From NCBI GenBank assembly GCA_049314555.1, contig JBMOEW010000033.1:1-34222 (forward strand): 34,222 nt of DNA, in the 5' to 3' direction. Positions 1 through 8,337 of this stretch are shown here, in pieces. The first letter of the stretch is position 1, and each line of letters starts with the position of its first letter. A model generated the notes under the pieces. It saw only the letters and a program-made list of their open reading frames with translations, ran no database searches and was not told the DNA's origin. The stretch is from REEB509 sp049314555. GTDB lineage: Bacteria > Pseudomonadota > Alphaproteobacteria > Caulobacterales > Aquidulcibacteraceae. The translations under genes were made by a program, and so were the position numbers.

Positions 1-159
1 GCCTCCAGGGATGGCCTGAGCGAGAGCCTCACTGCCACCATCGATCGCCGCTCGAACAGTCTCGCAGACACTTTCACCTCAGATCAAACCACCCCCCAAC
101 AACGCCTCGGGCAGGCCTATCGTCGCATGCCCGAACCGCGATCGGACGCGCCCTCATGA
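1..159 (+). CDS. VirB6-like inner-membrane protein, C-terminal end only (partial)
   Basis: An open frame runs from the first base to a TGA at 157-159 that overlaps the virB8 start in an ATGA. Only the last 52 codons are present. They encode a hydrophilic, Ser/Thr/Arg/Pro-rich tail with no membrane segment. The call rests on position: in VirB operons the gene before virB8 is virB6 (or the small lipoprotein gene virB7), and long polar tails are common in VirB6/TrbL proteins. The residues themselves identify no family. Codon use matches the downstream T4SS genes, and the 4-base overlap implies translational coupling. Confidence 0.5.
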   Translation, partial: ASRDGLSESLTATIDRRSNSLADTFTSDQTTPQQRLGQAYRRMPEPRSDAPS

Positions 160-1067
160 GCCGCGATCTGACCCGCAGGCCAGATGATCGCGATCCCCGC
201 GATGGGGAACTAACCCCCCGCGATGCCCACTATGATGTCACCCGCCGCTGGCTCGCACACGCCCAAGCCGACGACGAAACCACCAAGAAGACCGGCGGGT
301 GGGTGGCGTGCGTCTTGTTTGTGATTTGCGCCGCGCAAGCCGCCGCCATCGCCTTGATGTTGCCCCTTAAAGAAACGGTGCCGTATACAATCCTGGTCGA
401 TCGCCAGACCGGCTATGTTGAAACCGTGCGCGGCTTGCAAATGGGCGACCTGCCCCAGGACGTGGCCCTCACCCAATCGTTTCTGGCCCAATACGTTTTG
501 GCCCGCGAAACCTATGATGTGACTGATCTTGCCTCACGCTATGAGCGGGTCGCGCTGTGGTCGGACGGGGAGGCCCGCACCAGCTACATCGACGCCTACC
601 GCACAGATAACCCCACAAGCCTGCCCAAGGTTTTGGCCCCCGGCACCCGCGTTGACGTTACGGTGAAGTCCATTGAGATCCTATCCAACACCAGCGCACG
701 GGTGCGCTTTGAAACGCGCACGCGCCCGCCCGCAGGGCTTGAAGAACGCTCCGATTATCAAGCTGTCATTGGATTTCGCTACAGCAACGCCACGATGCGT
801 ATGGAAGATCGCCTGATCAATCCGCTGGGCTTCCAGGCGGTTTCTTACCGGCGCGACGCAGAAACCCTTGAGCCGATCGTGATCGAGCCGGAGGCCCCCG
901 AAACAGCGGCCCAAACCCCAAACGCCCAACCGCCTGCGCCACCATCCGCAGCGCCACCACCCGCAGTGCCACGACCCGCAGCGCCACCACCCACAACGCC
1001 ACCACCCACAACGCCACCACCCACAGCCCCAACCGCAAACCCGACCCCACAGGAACCGTCGCCATGA
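156..1067 (+). CDS. virB8: Type IV secretion system protein VirB8, with Pro-rich repeat tail
   Basis: VirB8 is the bitopic inner-membrane assembly factor of type IV secretion systems. The 303-residue product has a charged cytoplasmic N-terminus (about 1-47), one membrane helix (about 48-70) and a periplasmic NTF2-like domain (about 75-235). That domain opens with a PYTILVDRQTGYVE stretch typical of VirB8 and includes a YxxVIGFRY strand. The last 60 or so residues are almost all Pro, Ala and Thr, encoded partly by six tandem 15-bp units. Family members are usually about 220-240 residues, so the tail is an addition. The start overlaps the upstream stop in an ATGA, and the stop overlaps the virB9 start the same way. 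Family call is firm; the tail's role is unknown. Confidence 0.9.
   Translation: MSRDLTRRPDDRDPRDGELTPRDAHYDVTRRWLAHAQADDETTKKTGGWVACVLFVICAAQAAAIALMLPLKETVPYTILVDRQTGYVETVRGLQMGDLPQDVALTQSFLAQYVLARETYDVTDLASRYERVALWSDGEARTSYIDAYRTDNPTSLPKVLAPGTRVDVTVKSIEILSNTSARVRFETRTRPPAGLEERSDYQAVIGFRYSNATMRMEDRLINPLGFQAVSYRRDAETLEPIVIEPEAPETAAQTPNAQPPAPPSAAPPPAVPRPAAPPPTTPPPTTPPPTAPTANPTPQEPSP
936..1025 (+). repeat. Six tandem 15-bp repeats inside virB8
   Basis: Six consecutive 15-bp units begin at 936, 951, 966, 981, 996 and 1011. The last two are identical (ACGCCACCACCCACA) and the others differ at a few positions. They are in frame and encode repeating Pro-Pro-x-x-Pro-type pentapeptides of the VirB8 tail. 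Near-identity of the last units suggests recent slippage, so copy number may vary between strains. Confidence 0.93.
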
Positions 1068-1870
1068 AGATGTGTTTGCGCACGACCCTGATCGCTTTCC
1101 TGGCTCTCTTTCTGTCCCCCGCCTTTGCCCAGGCACCAGCAGATCCAACACCGCCGCCCGCGGACAGCCGCATCCGCGTTGTGCCCTTCGATCCAGATCG
1201 CGTGATCGCGTTGCGCGGCCATCTTGGCTATCAGATGATGATCGAGTTTGCGCCAGATGAGCAGATCGAAAACGTCTCGATAGGGGACTCCCTCGGCTGG
1301 CAAGTCACGCCCAACCGGCGGGCAACCCTGCTGTTCCTCAAGCCTGTGCAGCGCAACGCCACCACCAACATGACCGTGGTGACCAACCGCCGCCGTTACG
1401 CCTTTGCCCTCTCCGCAGACGAGGCGCGGGGCCCCAATGATCCCGCCCTGATCTATACGCTGCGGTTCGATTATCCCCCAGAACCTGTTATCGAAGCGCC
1501 CGTAGAACAGACCACCGCGCCGCCGGTGGAGCAGGCACCAATCGAACTCAACTTTCAATATTCCTTCAGCGGGTCGCAACGCGCAGCCCCTGCCCGCGTC
1601 TTCGATGACGGCGTGTTCACCTACTTCCAGTTTGACGCCCAATCGGATGCACCCGCGATCTTTGTGGTGGGCACCGACGGCCAGGAAGAACTCGCCAACG
1701 CCCAATCGCGCGCTGGTTCCATGGTTATCGACCGGGTCGCGCGCACGTTTGTTTTGCGTTATGGCCGCGAACGCGCGGTCGTCCACAACGACGCCTTTCA
1801 AGAGGCCCTGCCCGCCGCAGACGGGCCGCGGCCGCGCGACGGGCGAAACCGTCGGCAAAGGGAGAATTGA
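1064..1870 (+). CDS. virB9: Type IV secretion system outer-membrane core protein VirB9
   Basis: VirB9 forms the outer layer of the T4SS core complex with VirB7 and VirB10. The 268-residue product begins with a Sec signal peptide (hydrophobic core about 6-19, cleavage near AFA-QA). It continues with the N-terminal VirB9 pattern: FDPDRVIALRGHLGY, then EQIENVSIGDSLGW, then LFLKP, TNMTVVT and RRRYAF. A Pro-rich linker near 145-165 leads to the C-terminal VirB9/CagX domain with DDGVFTYFQF and FVLRYGRE. Length is normal for the family. The start codon overlaps the virB8 stop. The final basic tail is poorly conserved in appearance. Confidence 0.93.
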   Translation: MKMCLRTTLIAFLALFLSPAFAQAPADPTPPPADSRIRVVPFDPDRVIALRGHLGYQMMIEFAPDEQIENVSIGDSLGWQVTPNRRATLLFLKPVQRNATTNMTVVTNRRRYAFALSADEARGPNDPALIYTLRFDYPPEPVIEAPVEQTTAPPVEQAPIELNFQYSFSGSQRAAPARVFDDGVFTYFQFDAQSDAPAIFVVGTDGQEELANAQSRAGSMVIDRVARTFVLRYGRERAVVHNDAFQEALPAADGPRPRDGRNRRQREN

Positions 1871-1873
1871 GCC

Positions 1874-3022
1874 ATGGCAATCTCCAATTCCCCGCCAGAC
1901 AGCAACGACGACTACGACGCAAACGCCCGCCGCCCGCGGGTCGCGATCCCCAACCAAGGCTTTGCTTTGCCGTTGGCTGTTATTGCCGCGCTCGGCTTGG
2001 GCGGCGTCGTGTTTTGGCAATTGTCTCAAGGCCGCGATCGCGCGGATCAGGGCCTCCTCACTGATCCGATCAACGATCCCAACGCCGTCATCTCAACCCA
2101 AGGCGTCCCGCCACCACCTGTCTTTTCCCAGCCAGATCCATTGGCACAGACCGCCCCCCCGGTGATCGAACAGCCCCCGCTGCTGATGGCCGCCGATCCG
2201 ATGCCCTCTGCTGCCCCCTCAGTCACAGCCCTGGACCGCGAAGCACGCCTGAAAGCACCGTCGCTGGTGGTGGATTTGAGTGAGCTGGGCGACGCCGCTG
2301 GCACAGGTGCCACCGGCAATCCGCTGGCCGCGGCGGCCGTCTCGCAGGCCCTGTCGCCACGCGGCGCGGGAACAGCGACTGCCCCCGTCAGCAATGACGA
2401 ATTGTTCGCCCAGCGCCTTGGCGTCGGCGACAGCCAATCGCCCGCCGTCGCCCGCGCCATGGCCAATCCAAGCCAAACCGTGCCGGAAGGGGCGGTGATC
2501 CCAGCGGTGCTGGAAACGGCAATCAATTCCGATCTTCCAGGCTACACCCGTGCCGTGGTGAGCCGCGATGTGCGCGGCTTCAATGGCCAATCGGTTTTGA
2601 TCCCCCGCGGCAGTCGCTTGATTGGCCAGTACAGGTCCGGCGTAGCCCTTGGTCAGTCCCGGGCTTTCGTCATTTGGACAAGGCTGATCCGCCCGGACGG
2701 CGCCACCATCGAACTGGCAGCACCGGGGGCCGATGCCCTCGGCCGCGGCGGGCTGCAAGGCGAGGTGGACCGCCACTTCCTGCAGCGGTTTGGCGGGTCG
2801 ATCCTGTTGTCGCTGATCGACGCCGGCGTCTCCGCCGCGAACGACGATTCCAACACGCAAGTGATCATCAGCCAAAGCCGGGCCTTAAGCCAATCCACCT
2901 TGGCCCCCTTGACCGACAGCATGAACATCTCCCCCACGATCACCGTCCCCCAGGGTGCGCCGATCCGCATCATTGTCACCCGCGATCTGGATTTTTCGCA
3001 GGTGGGGCCGCTGAATGAGTGA
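1874..3022 (+). CDS. virB10: Type IV secretion system core protein VirB10 (TrbI family)
   Basis: VirB10 spans the envelope and relays ATPase energy to the outer-membrane pore. The 382-residue product has a short cytoplasmic N-terminus, one membrane helix (about 30-50), a Pro/Ala-rich periplasmic linker (about 60-200) and the C-terminal TrbI-type beta-barrel domain from about 205. That domain contains PEGAVIPAVLETAINSD, the VLIPRGSRLIGQY strand and FVIWTRLIRPDG, all characteristic. A GGGAG-like site in the last codons of virB9 precedes the ATG. The stop at 3020-3022 lies inside virB11, so the pair is translationally coupled. Length agrees with the family. Confidence 0.94.
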   Translation: MAISNSPPDSNDDYDANARRPRVAIPNQGFALPLAVIAALGLGGVVFWQLSQGRDRADQGLLTDPINDPNAVISTQGVPPPPVFSQPDPLAQTAPPVIEQPPLLMAADPMPSAAPSVTALDREARLKAPSLVVDLSELGDAAGTGATGNPLAAAAVSQALSPRGAGTATAPVSNDELFAQRLGVGDSQSPAVARAMANPSQTVPEGAVIPAVLETAINSDLPGYTRAVVSRDVRGFNGQSVLIPRGSRLIGQYRSGVALGQSRAFVIWTRLIRPDGATIELAAPGADALGRGGLQGEVDRHFLQRFGGSILLSLIDAGVSAANDDSNTQVIISQSRALSQSTLAPLTDSMNISPTITVPQGAPIRIIVTRDLDFSQVGPLNE

Positions 3023-4007
3023 TCCGGCCGGCGCATACCTTCAGACCTTTCTCGCGCCGCTAACTCCCTGGCTCGATCGCCCCGACGTGACCGATCTTCT
3101 GGTCAATGCGCCGGGCGAGGTTTGGTTTGAAACCACCCACGGCGGGATGGAGCGTGCCGAAGCCCCAGAGCTCACCAGCAAAACGCTGCTCCGGCTGGCC
3201 CAGCAAATCGCCGCAGCCTCGCATCAAGGCGTGAGCCGTGAACACCCGCTTTTGTCAGCTACCTTGCCGGACGGTGCCCGCGTCCAAATTGTAGCGCCGC
3301 CCGCCACCCGCGATCACCTCGCTTTGGCTATCCGCAAACACGTGATTGCCGATCTGTCCCTCGACACTTTTGAACAGGCCGGCACCTTTGCCCCCACCAC
3401 CCGCGCCGATGTTTCCCGCGCCGCGCCCCCAGACGAAGAACTTGAAGCGTTGCTCAGGGCTGGCGCTGTCAAAGCGTTTCTGAAACGCGCTGTGGCGATC
3501 GGCAAAACGATCCTCATTTCTGGCGGCACCGCCTCCGGCAAAACCACGTTCCTGAACGCCCTGCTCAAGGAAACCCCACCCGCACAGCGGATCATCGCCA
3601 TCGAAGACACCCCAGAAGTGGCCCTCACAAGGCCCAATGCGGTTGGTTTGATCGCCGTCAAAGGGGCCCTCGGCGAGGCAAGAGTGGGGCTCGATGACCT
3701 TATGCAAGCGGCCCTTCGGATGCGCCCGGACCGCCTTCTGGTTGGCGAGATCCGCGGTGCCGAAGCGTTCACGTTCCTCCGCGCGATCAATACCGGCCAC
3801 CCGGGCTCCATGACCACCGTTCATGCCGACAGCCCTCGTGGGGCCCTGGAACAGATCGCGTTCATGTCCATGCAGGCGGGGGTAAATCTAAGCAGAGCCG
3901 ATGTCATAGACTACGCCCGCGAGACCATTGATGTGATCGTGCAGCTTGCCCGCGTCAACGGACAACGGGTTGTTACACAAATCGCCCATGGTCTGAATCA
4001 ATTTTAA
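3015..4007 (+). CDS. virB11: Type IV secretion system ATPase VirB11
   Basis: VirB11 is the hexameric traffic ATPase at the cytoplasmic face of the T4SS. In this 330-residue protein the N-terminal domain (about 1-140) precedes a RecA-like domain. The Walker A motif is GGTASGKT at 170-177 (Lys176). The Asp box follows at IIAIEDTPE, then the Walker B region RPDRLLVGEIRG and the His box GHPGSMTTVHAD. All catalytic elements are intact, so it should be active. The ATG overlaps the end of virB10 by eight bases. No VirD4-type coupling ATPase follows; the next gene, 155 bases on, is unrelated. Confidence 0.95.
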   Translation: MSDPAGAYLQTFLAPLTPWLDRPDVTDLLVNAPGEVWFETTHGGMERAEAPELTSKTLLRLAQQIAAASHQGVSREHPLLSATLPDGARVQIVAPPATRDHLALAIRKHVIADLSLDTFEQAGTFAPTTRADVSRAAPPDEELEALLRAGAVKAFLKRAVAIGKTILISGGTASGKTTFLNALLKETPPAQRIIAIEDTPEVALTRPNAVGLIAVKGALGEARVGLDDLMQAALRMRPDRLLVGEIRGAEAFTFLRAINTGHPGSMTTVHADSPRGALEQIAFMSMQAGVNLSRADVIDYARETIDVIVQLARVNGQRVVTQIAHGLNQF

Positions 4008-4162
4008 GCAGCACGTTTGCGTTCGAAATATGTAGTGCTTACACACGGAGCAGTACCACATTGAGTCGGTGCGCGCCCAACTAGGCTGCCAGCGGTTTTC
4101 AATAGGCCCCATGAGCGACAAGCAATCATGGTGGCGCGCAAGGGAACGAAGGGGGAGGGGAA

Positions 4163-5851
4163 ATGGCGCTCAAGCAGTTTTTCGCGGGGTTAGCTTTAGT
4201 CCTCTTGGCGAGCTGCGGCGGGGGCGGTGGCGGCGGCGGCGGCGGGGGCAACCCAACGCCAACTCAAATCTCCGAAGCAACGGCCGCCCGCTTTTTGACC
4301 CAAGCCAGCTTCGGCGTCACCGACGCCTCGATCGCCGCAGTGCGCCAGGCCGGCATTGACGGCTACATCACCCAACAAATTGCGGTGCCACGCCCTACCC
4401 AAACCCACCAAGCCTGGATGGAGCGCCGGCTCACGGAACTGCGCGCCGCCAACCCCAACGCAAACCTGAGCGGAAATCAGTTCTACGAATCCTGGTGGAA
4501 CCAGGCGGTCACGGCCGACGATCAGCTGCGCCAGCGGGTCACCTTCGCGCTCTCACAGATCTTCGTAATTTCGCTGTTGGACGGGGCCGTCGATCCCCGT
4601 GGCGCTGCCTCCTATTATGACGTGCTTTCGGCCAATGCCTTTGGCGACTATCGCACGCTGTTGGAGCAGGTCACCCGCCACCCGATGATGGGGGCCTACC
4701 TCACCTACCTCGCCAACCAAAAAGAAGATCCCAACGGCACCCGCACACCCGATGAAAACTATGCCCGCGAGGTCATGCAGCTGATGTCGCTTGGGCTTTG
4801 GGAGCTCAACCCGGACGGCACGACCCGCACAGATTCCAGCGGGGCCCGCATTCCCGCTTACACACAAGCCGATATCTCTGGCTTGGCCCGCGTGTTTACC
4901 GGCCTGTCCTGGTGGCACCCAACCCCCACAAACTCCACGTTCTTTGGCGGAAGCCGGCAAGCCGATGCCTTCGTGCGGCCAATGATCTTCTACCCGCAGT
5001 ATCACTCGACATCGGCGAAGTCCTTCCTTGGCGTGACGATCCCCGCGTCCACAACAGTTGACGCCGAAGGCGACCTTGCCCGCGCGCTGGATACCCTGGC
5101 CAATCATCCGAACGTCGGACCATTCATGTCCAGCCGGCTCATCCAAATGCTGGTCACGAGCAACCCAACGCCGGCCTACGTGCAGCGCGTCACGAACGTC
5201 TGGAACAACAACGGCACTGGCAGACGCGGTGATTTGGCAGCCGTGGTGCGTGCCATTCTCACCGACGCCGAAGCCCGCACCGCCGGTGACGCCACCTATG
5301 GCAAGCTGCGCGAACCTCTGATCAGGGCCACCAATTTCATGCGGTCGTTTGGGGCCACTTCCTCGTCCGGCAACTGGTTGATCACCAGCACCAGCAACAA
5401 TCAATCACTTGGGCAAAGCCCGCTGGCCTCGCCGTCTGTGTTCAACTTTTGGCGCCCTGGCTTCGTGCCCCCTGCCACCACACAGCTCGGTACACGTTCC
5501 CTTGTCGCCCCCGAATTCCAAATCGTGAGCGAAGTTTCGGCGGCAGGCTACGTCAACACGATGCAGCTGATCACCAGCACAGGGATTGGCTCCAGCAATG
5601 ACGTGCGGTCCGCCTACACCACGGAATTGACCCTAGCCGATAACGCAAGCGGCCTGCTCGATCGTATGGACCTCTTGCTCTTTTACGGCACGATGCCGCA
5701 GCAGTTGCGCAGCCGGATCCTGGACGCGGTCAACTCGATCACTGTGCCAACCACAGGCACGCAGGCACAAATAGATGCTGCCCGGCTCAACCGGGTGCGA
5801 ACCGCCGTGCTCCTGTCGATGAGCGCCCCCGAATATCTCGTTCAGCGCTAA
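4163..5851 (+). CDS. DUF1800 family lipoprotein
   Basis: The 562-residue product has a lipoprotein signal: hydrophobic core 6-15 and lipobox LASC with Cys18, followed at once by eleven glycines and then a mature domain. The domain starts at about 33 with the DUF1800 opening (AARFLTQASFGVTDASI, then GIDGYITQQIA) and continues with LRQRVTFALSQIF, ENYAREVMQLMSLGLWELNP and DISGLARVFTGLSW, all DUF1800 hallmarks. Function is unknown; the family is nearly always paired with DUF1501, as here. A strong purine-rich ribosome site precedes the ATG. It probably faces the periplasm, anchored to a membrane. The gene likely starts its own transcript, since 155 bases separate it from virB11. Confidence 0.92.
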   Translation: MALKQFFAGLALVLLASCGGGGGGGGGGGNPTPTQISEATAARFLTQASFGVTDASIAAVRQAGIDGYITQQIAVPRPTQTHQAWMERRLTELRAANPNANLSGNQFYESWWNQAVTADDQLRQRVTFALSQIFVISLLDGAVDPRGAASYYDVLSANAFGDYRTLLEQVTRHPMMGAYLTYLANQKEDPNGTRTPDENYAREVMQLMSLGLWELNPDGTTRTDSSGARIPAYTQADISGLARVFTGLSWWHPTPTNSTFFGGSRQADAFVRPMIFYPQYHSTSAKSFLGVTIPASTTVDAEGDLARALDTLANHPNVGPFMSSRLIQMLVTSNPTPAYVQRVTNVWNNNGTGRRGDLAAVVRAILTDAEARTAGDATYGKLREPLIRATNFMRSFGATSSSGNWLITSTSNNQSLGQSPLASPSVFNFWRPGFVPPATTQLGTRSLVAPEFQIVSEVSAAGYVNTMQLITSTGIGSSNDVRSAYTTELTLADNASGLLDRMDLLLFYGTMPQQLRSRILDAVNSITVPTTGTQAQIDAARLNRVRTAVLLSMSAPEYLVQR

Positions 5852-5861
5852 GGAGGCGGAC

Positions 5862-7412
5862 ATGCGCGACACCCCAACACGCCGTGGCGTCCTGCAGATC
5901 GGTGCAGGTTTTGCAGCCCTTGGCACAGCATCCGGCTTCGCCTTGCAGCTGGCCGCCATGAGCAATTCGGCCGCTCAAACCCCCGCCGCGCCTTACCGCG
6001 CCCTGGTATGCATCTTCCTTTTCGGCGGCAACGACACCAACAACATGGTTCTGGCCACCGATACCGATAGCTGGGGCAGGTACTGGTCCGCCCGCAACAC
6101 CGGCAACGATCCGATCGCTTTGATGCCGGTTGGAACGCCAGCAACGGCCATCGGTCAGGTATCACCCGCCACCGGCCGTACCGTCGACGGTCGCGACGAC
6201 CCCGGGTTTTGGGGCGGCGTGCTGCCTATTACGCCTCGCACACCAAATCCCGTTCCGGCCGGAACCAACGCCGCCACCCGCACATTCGCCATCCACCCTT
6301 TGATGAGCGCTTTGACCCCGGTTTACACCGCAGGAAGGCTGGCCGTGCAAGCAAACGTCGGCCCTCTGATCGTGCCCACCACGAAAGCCCAATACAACGC
6401 CCGCTCGGTTCGGCTTCCGGCTGGTTTGATGTCCCACAACGACCAACAATCGGTCTGGCAGGCTGGTGCAGCTGAAGGTGCGCGCCGCGGCTGGGGCGGG
6501 TTGATGGGCGACGCGCTTTTGTCCACCAACACGCAAAACCCTGTCTTTACAGCGGTTTCTGCCGCCGGCACCGCAGTATTTCTTGCAGGCGGCCAGGTGG
6601 TCCAATATCAAGTCACAACCAACACCGCACCGGCCCTGCGCATCACCCCAGCCACTGGAACCACGCTGAACGGCTCCTCCGTTGCCGCCACGCGCCTGCG
6701 GGAAATCCTGCGCGAGTCTGGCGGACCGAGCCTGTTTGCCACTGACCATGCAACCGTCACGCAGCGCTCCATGGACAGCGCAGATACCCTCAACGCCGCG
6801 ATCGCGGCCTCCAGTTCCGGGGTGGCCCTAGTCCCGACGTTTGTGAACCCCATCACCGGCAATACGGAAACCAACAGCCTCGCCACCCAACTCCAGACCG
6901 TGGCCCGGATGATCGCCGCCAACGCGCAGCTAGGCCTGCGTCGGCAGGTGTTCTTTGTCAGCCTGGGCGGCTGGGACAACCACGACTTTCAAAACAGCGC
7001 CCAAGGGGCCAATTTGGCCCGCGTCGCCCATGCCATGGCGTATTTCGATACCGCCCTCGCCAACATCAACGGCACAGATTTCCGCCAAGCGGTCACCACC
7101 TTCACCGCCTCAGACTTCTCCCGCACCTTCACCACAAACGGCGATGGCACAGACCACGCCTGGGGCTCGCACCAGTTCATCATGGGCGGCGGCGTGCTGG
7201 GCGGGGACGTATACGGCCAATACCCAACGCTGGGCGTCGATCAGGGATCGTTCCGCAACCCAGACATGTCCGGCAACATCATGATCCCCACCACGTCGGT
7301 CGATCAGTATGCCGCGACCATGGGGCGCTGGTTGGGCGTTTCAGACGCCAATCTTGATACGATCTTCCCAAATCTGCGCAACTTCGCCACCCGCAACCTT
7401 GGCTTCGTGTAG
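5862..7412 (+). CDS. DUF1501 family protein, Tat-exported
   Basis: The 516-residue protein opens with a twin-arginine signal (TRRGVLQIGAG, Arg7-Arg8, then a hydrophobic stretch to about 32), so it should be exported folded. The mature part starts with LVCIFLFGGNDTNN, the DUF1501 signature with its predicted metal-site Asn/Asp. Later come SHNDQQSVWQ, FFVSLGGWDNHDFQ and DHAWGSHQFIMGGGVLGGDVYG near the C-terminus, all typical. DUF1501 is regarded as related to the alkaline phosphatase/sulfatase fold; its substrate is unknown. An AGGAGG at 5851-5856 starts on the last base of the DUF1800 stop, so the two genes are one operon. A short hairpin follows at 7422. Confidence 0.93.
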   Translation: MRDTPTRRGVLQIGAGFAALGTASGFALQLAAMSNSAAQTPAAPYRALVCIFLFGGNDTNNMVLATDTDSWGRYWSARNTGNDPIALMPVGTPATAIGQVSPATGRTVDGRDDPGFWGGVLPITPRTPNPVPAGTNAATRTFAIHPLMSALTPVYTAGRLAVQANVGPLIVPTTKAQYNARSVRLPAGLMSHNDQQSVWQAGAAEGARRGWGGLMGDALLSTNTQNPVFTAVSAAGTAVFLAGGQVVQYQVTTNTAPALRITPATGTTLNGSSVAATRLREILRESGGPSLFATDHATVTQRSMDSADTLNAAIAASSSGVALVPTFVNPITGNTETNSLATQLQTVARMIAANAQLGLRRQVFFVSLGGWDNHDFQNSAQGANLARVAHAMAYFDTALANINGTDFRQAVTTFTASDFSRTFTTNGDGTDHAWGSHQFIMGGGVLGGDVYGQYPTLGVDQGSFRNPDMSGNIMIPTTSVDQYAATMGRWLGVSDANLDTIFPNLRNFATRNLGFV

Positions 7413-7421
7413 GCGCAGCCC

Positions 7422-7438
7422 CGGCGCTAGCAGCGCCG
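7422..7438. terminator. Perfect 7-bp hairpin after the DUF1501 gene
   Basis: CGGCGCT and AGCGCCG form a perfect stem around a three-base loop, nine bases past the DUF1501 stop. No T-run follows on either strand, so an intrinsic terminator is uncertain; an mRNA 3'-end protector or pause site is equally possible. Confidence 0.4.
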
Positions 7439-7487
7439 AACGACTGAGTTCACCTGCCGTTGGCCACACGGCCGAGGGCAGGCACGC

Positions 7488-8333
7488 TTGAATCACGCCG
7501 GTACGTCAGGCAAACAGGCGCATCCGTCTTGTGAAAGTTCCGAAGTGGCCAAATCCCCCGCCGTTCCCGCCACCGTTTGGTTTGATACCCCGCCCCCAAC
7601 CGACGGCCCCACAGACCAAGCCGCCTTGACCACCCAACTCGCCAACGTCGCGAGCACAAGCCGCCTGTTGTGCGTGCGGGTCGCGGTGCCTCAAGCCACC
7701 GAGCAATACCTGCAAGTGGGACTGACCGCCGCGCTGATCCTGAATTTCTCGCTGTTGGGCACCGGCGGGCCGCGCATTCTCAAGCTGTTTCAATTCGTCC
7801 GGACACAGGGCGATTTCGACGACTTGGAGCGCTACGCCACACTGAACTATTGCCGCGCCATGCTGCAAGGTGGCTACGCGGCGCTGCGCAACTACCAGCT
7901 TTGGCTGAAGGTGTTTTCCGCCTCAAGCTTTGCCCCCCTCGATGCCGAATACCGCAAAATCGAGCGCTTCTTGGAGTCGGTCTCCGCGATATGGCCAAAC
8001 GACCCGGTTTTGTCGGTTGCGGAAGCCTTCGTGGCCGTCGGCCCGCAGCGCGCCGATGCCCGTCGCCCCTTGTTTGAACTGGAGCTACCGTCCGAGATGT
8101 CGGGCACGGTGCGGGTTGGCAACGACACCCACAAGGTCTGGTTCGATCAGATCGCACGGCTTGGGCCCTCCACCGTCCGGTCCAGCTGGGACCGCCGCGA
8201 AGTCTTTGTAGACCTCGACCTTGCCGACCTGGACCTGTTCCTGACAGGTTTTGCCAACGCCGCCGAACGCATGGCCAATCTCGATTTCCTGCGGGTCGGC
8301 GCGGGCCCGCGCGCGGGCCTTTCGGAGCAATGA
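7488..8333 (+). CDS. Hypothetical protein upstream of tyrA (family not recognised)
   Basis: I do not recognise this 281-residue protein. It has no signal peptide or clear membrane helix, although LTAALILNFSLLG near 80-92 is hydrophobic. The middle (about 105-190) looks helical and is followed by a more beta-like, acidic segment with DLDLADLDLFL. Codon use matches the neighbours over the whole frame, which supports a real gene. The TTG start at 7488 sits ten bases after GAGG. An internal GTG at 7545 is an alternative, and the first 20 or so residues are low-complexity. It ends four bases before the tyrA TTG, so it is probably co-transcribed with the Phe/Tyr genes. Confidence 0.65.
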   Translation: MNHAGTSGKQAHPSCESSEVAKSPAVPATVWFDTPPPTDGPTDQAALTTQLANVASTSRLLCVRVAVPQATEQYLQVGLTAALILNFSLLGTGGPRILKLFQFVRTQGDFDDLERYATLNYCRAMLQGGYAALRNYQLWLKVFSASSFAPLDAEYRKIERFLESVSAIWPNDPVLSVAEAFVAVGPQRADARRPLFELELPSEMSGTVRVGNDTHKVWFDQIARLGPSTVRSSWDRREVFVDLDLADLDLFLTGFANAAERMANLDFLRVGAGPRAGLSEQ

Positions 8334-8337
8334 CCCC

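Noticed and set aside
845..2029. Long minus-strand open frame antisense to virB8-virB9
   Set aside because: It is a GC-bias shadow: it mirrors the Pro-rich repeats as Gly/Val runs, matches no family and lies wholly opposite two clear genes.
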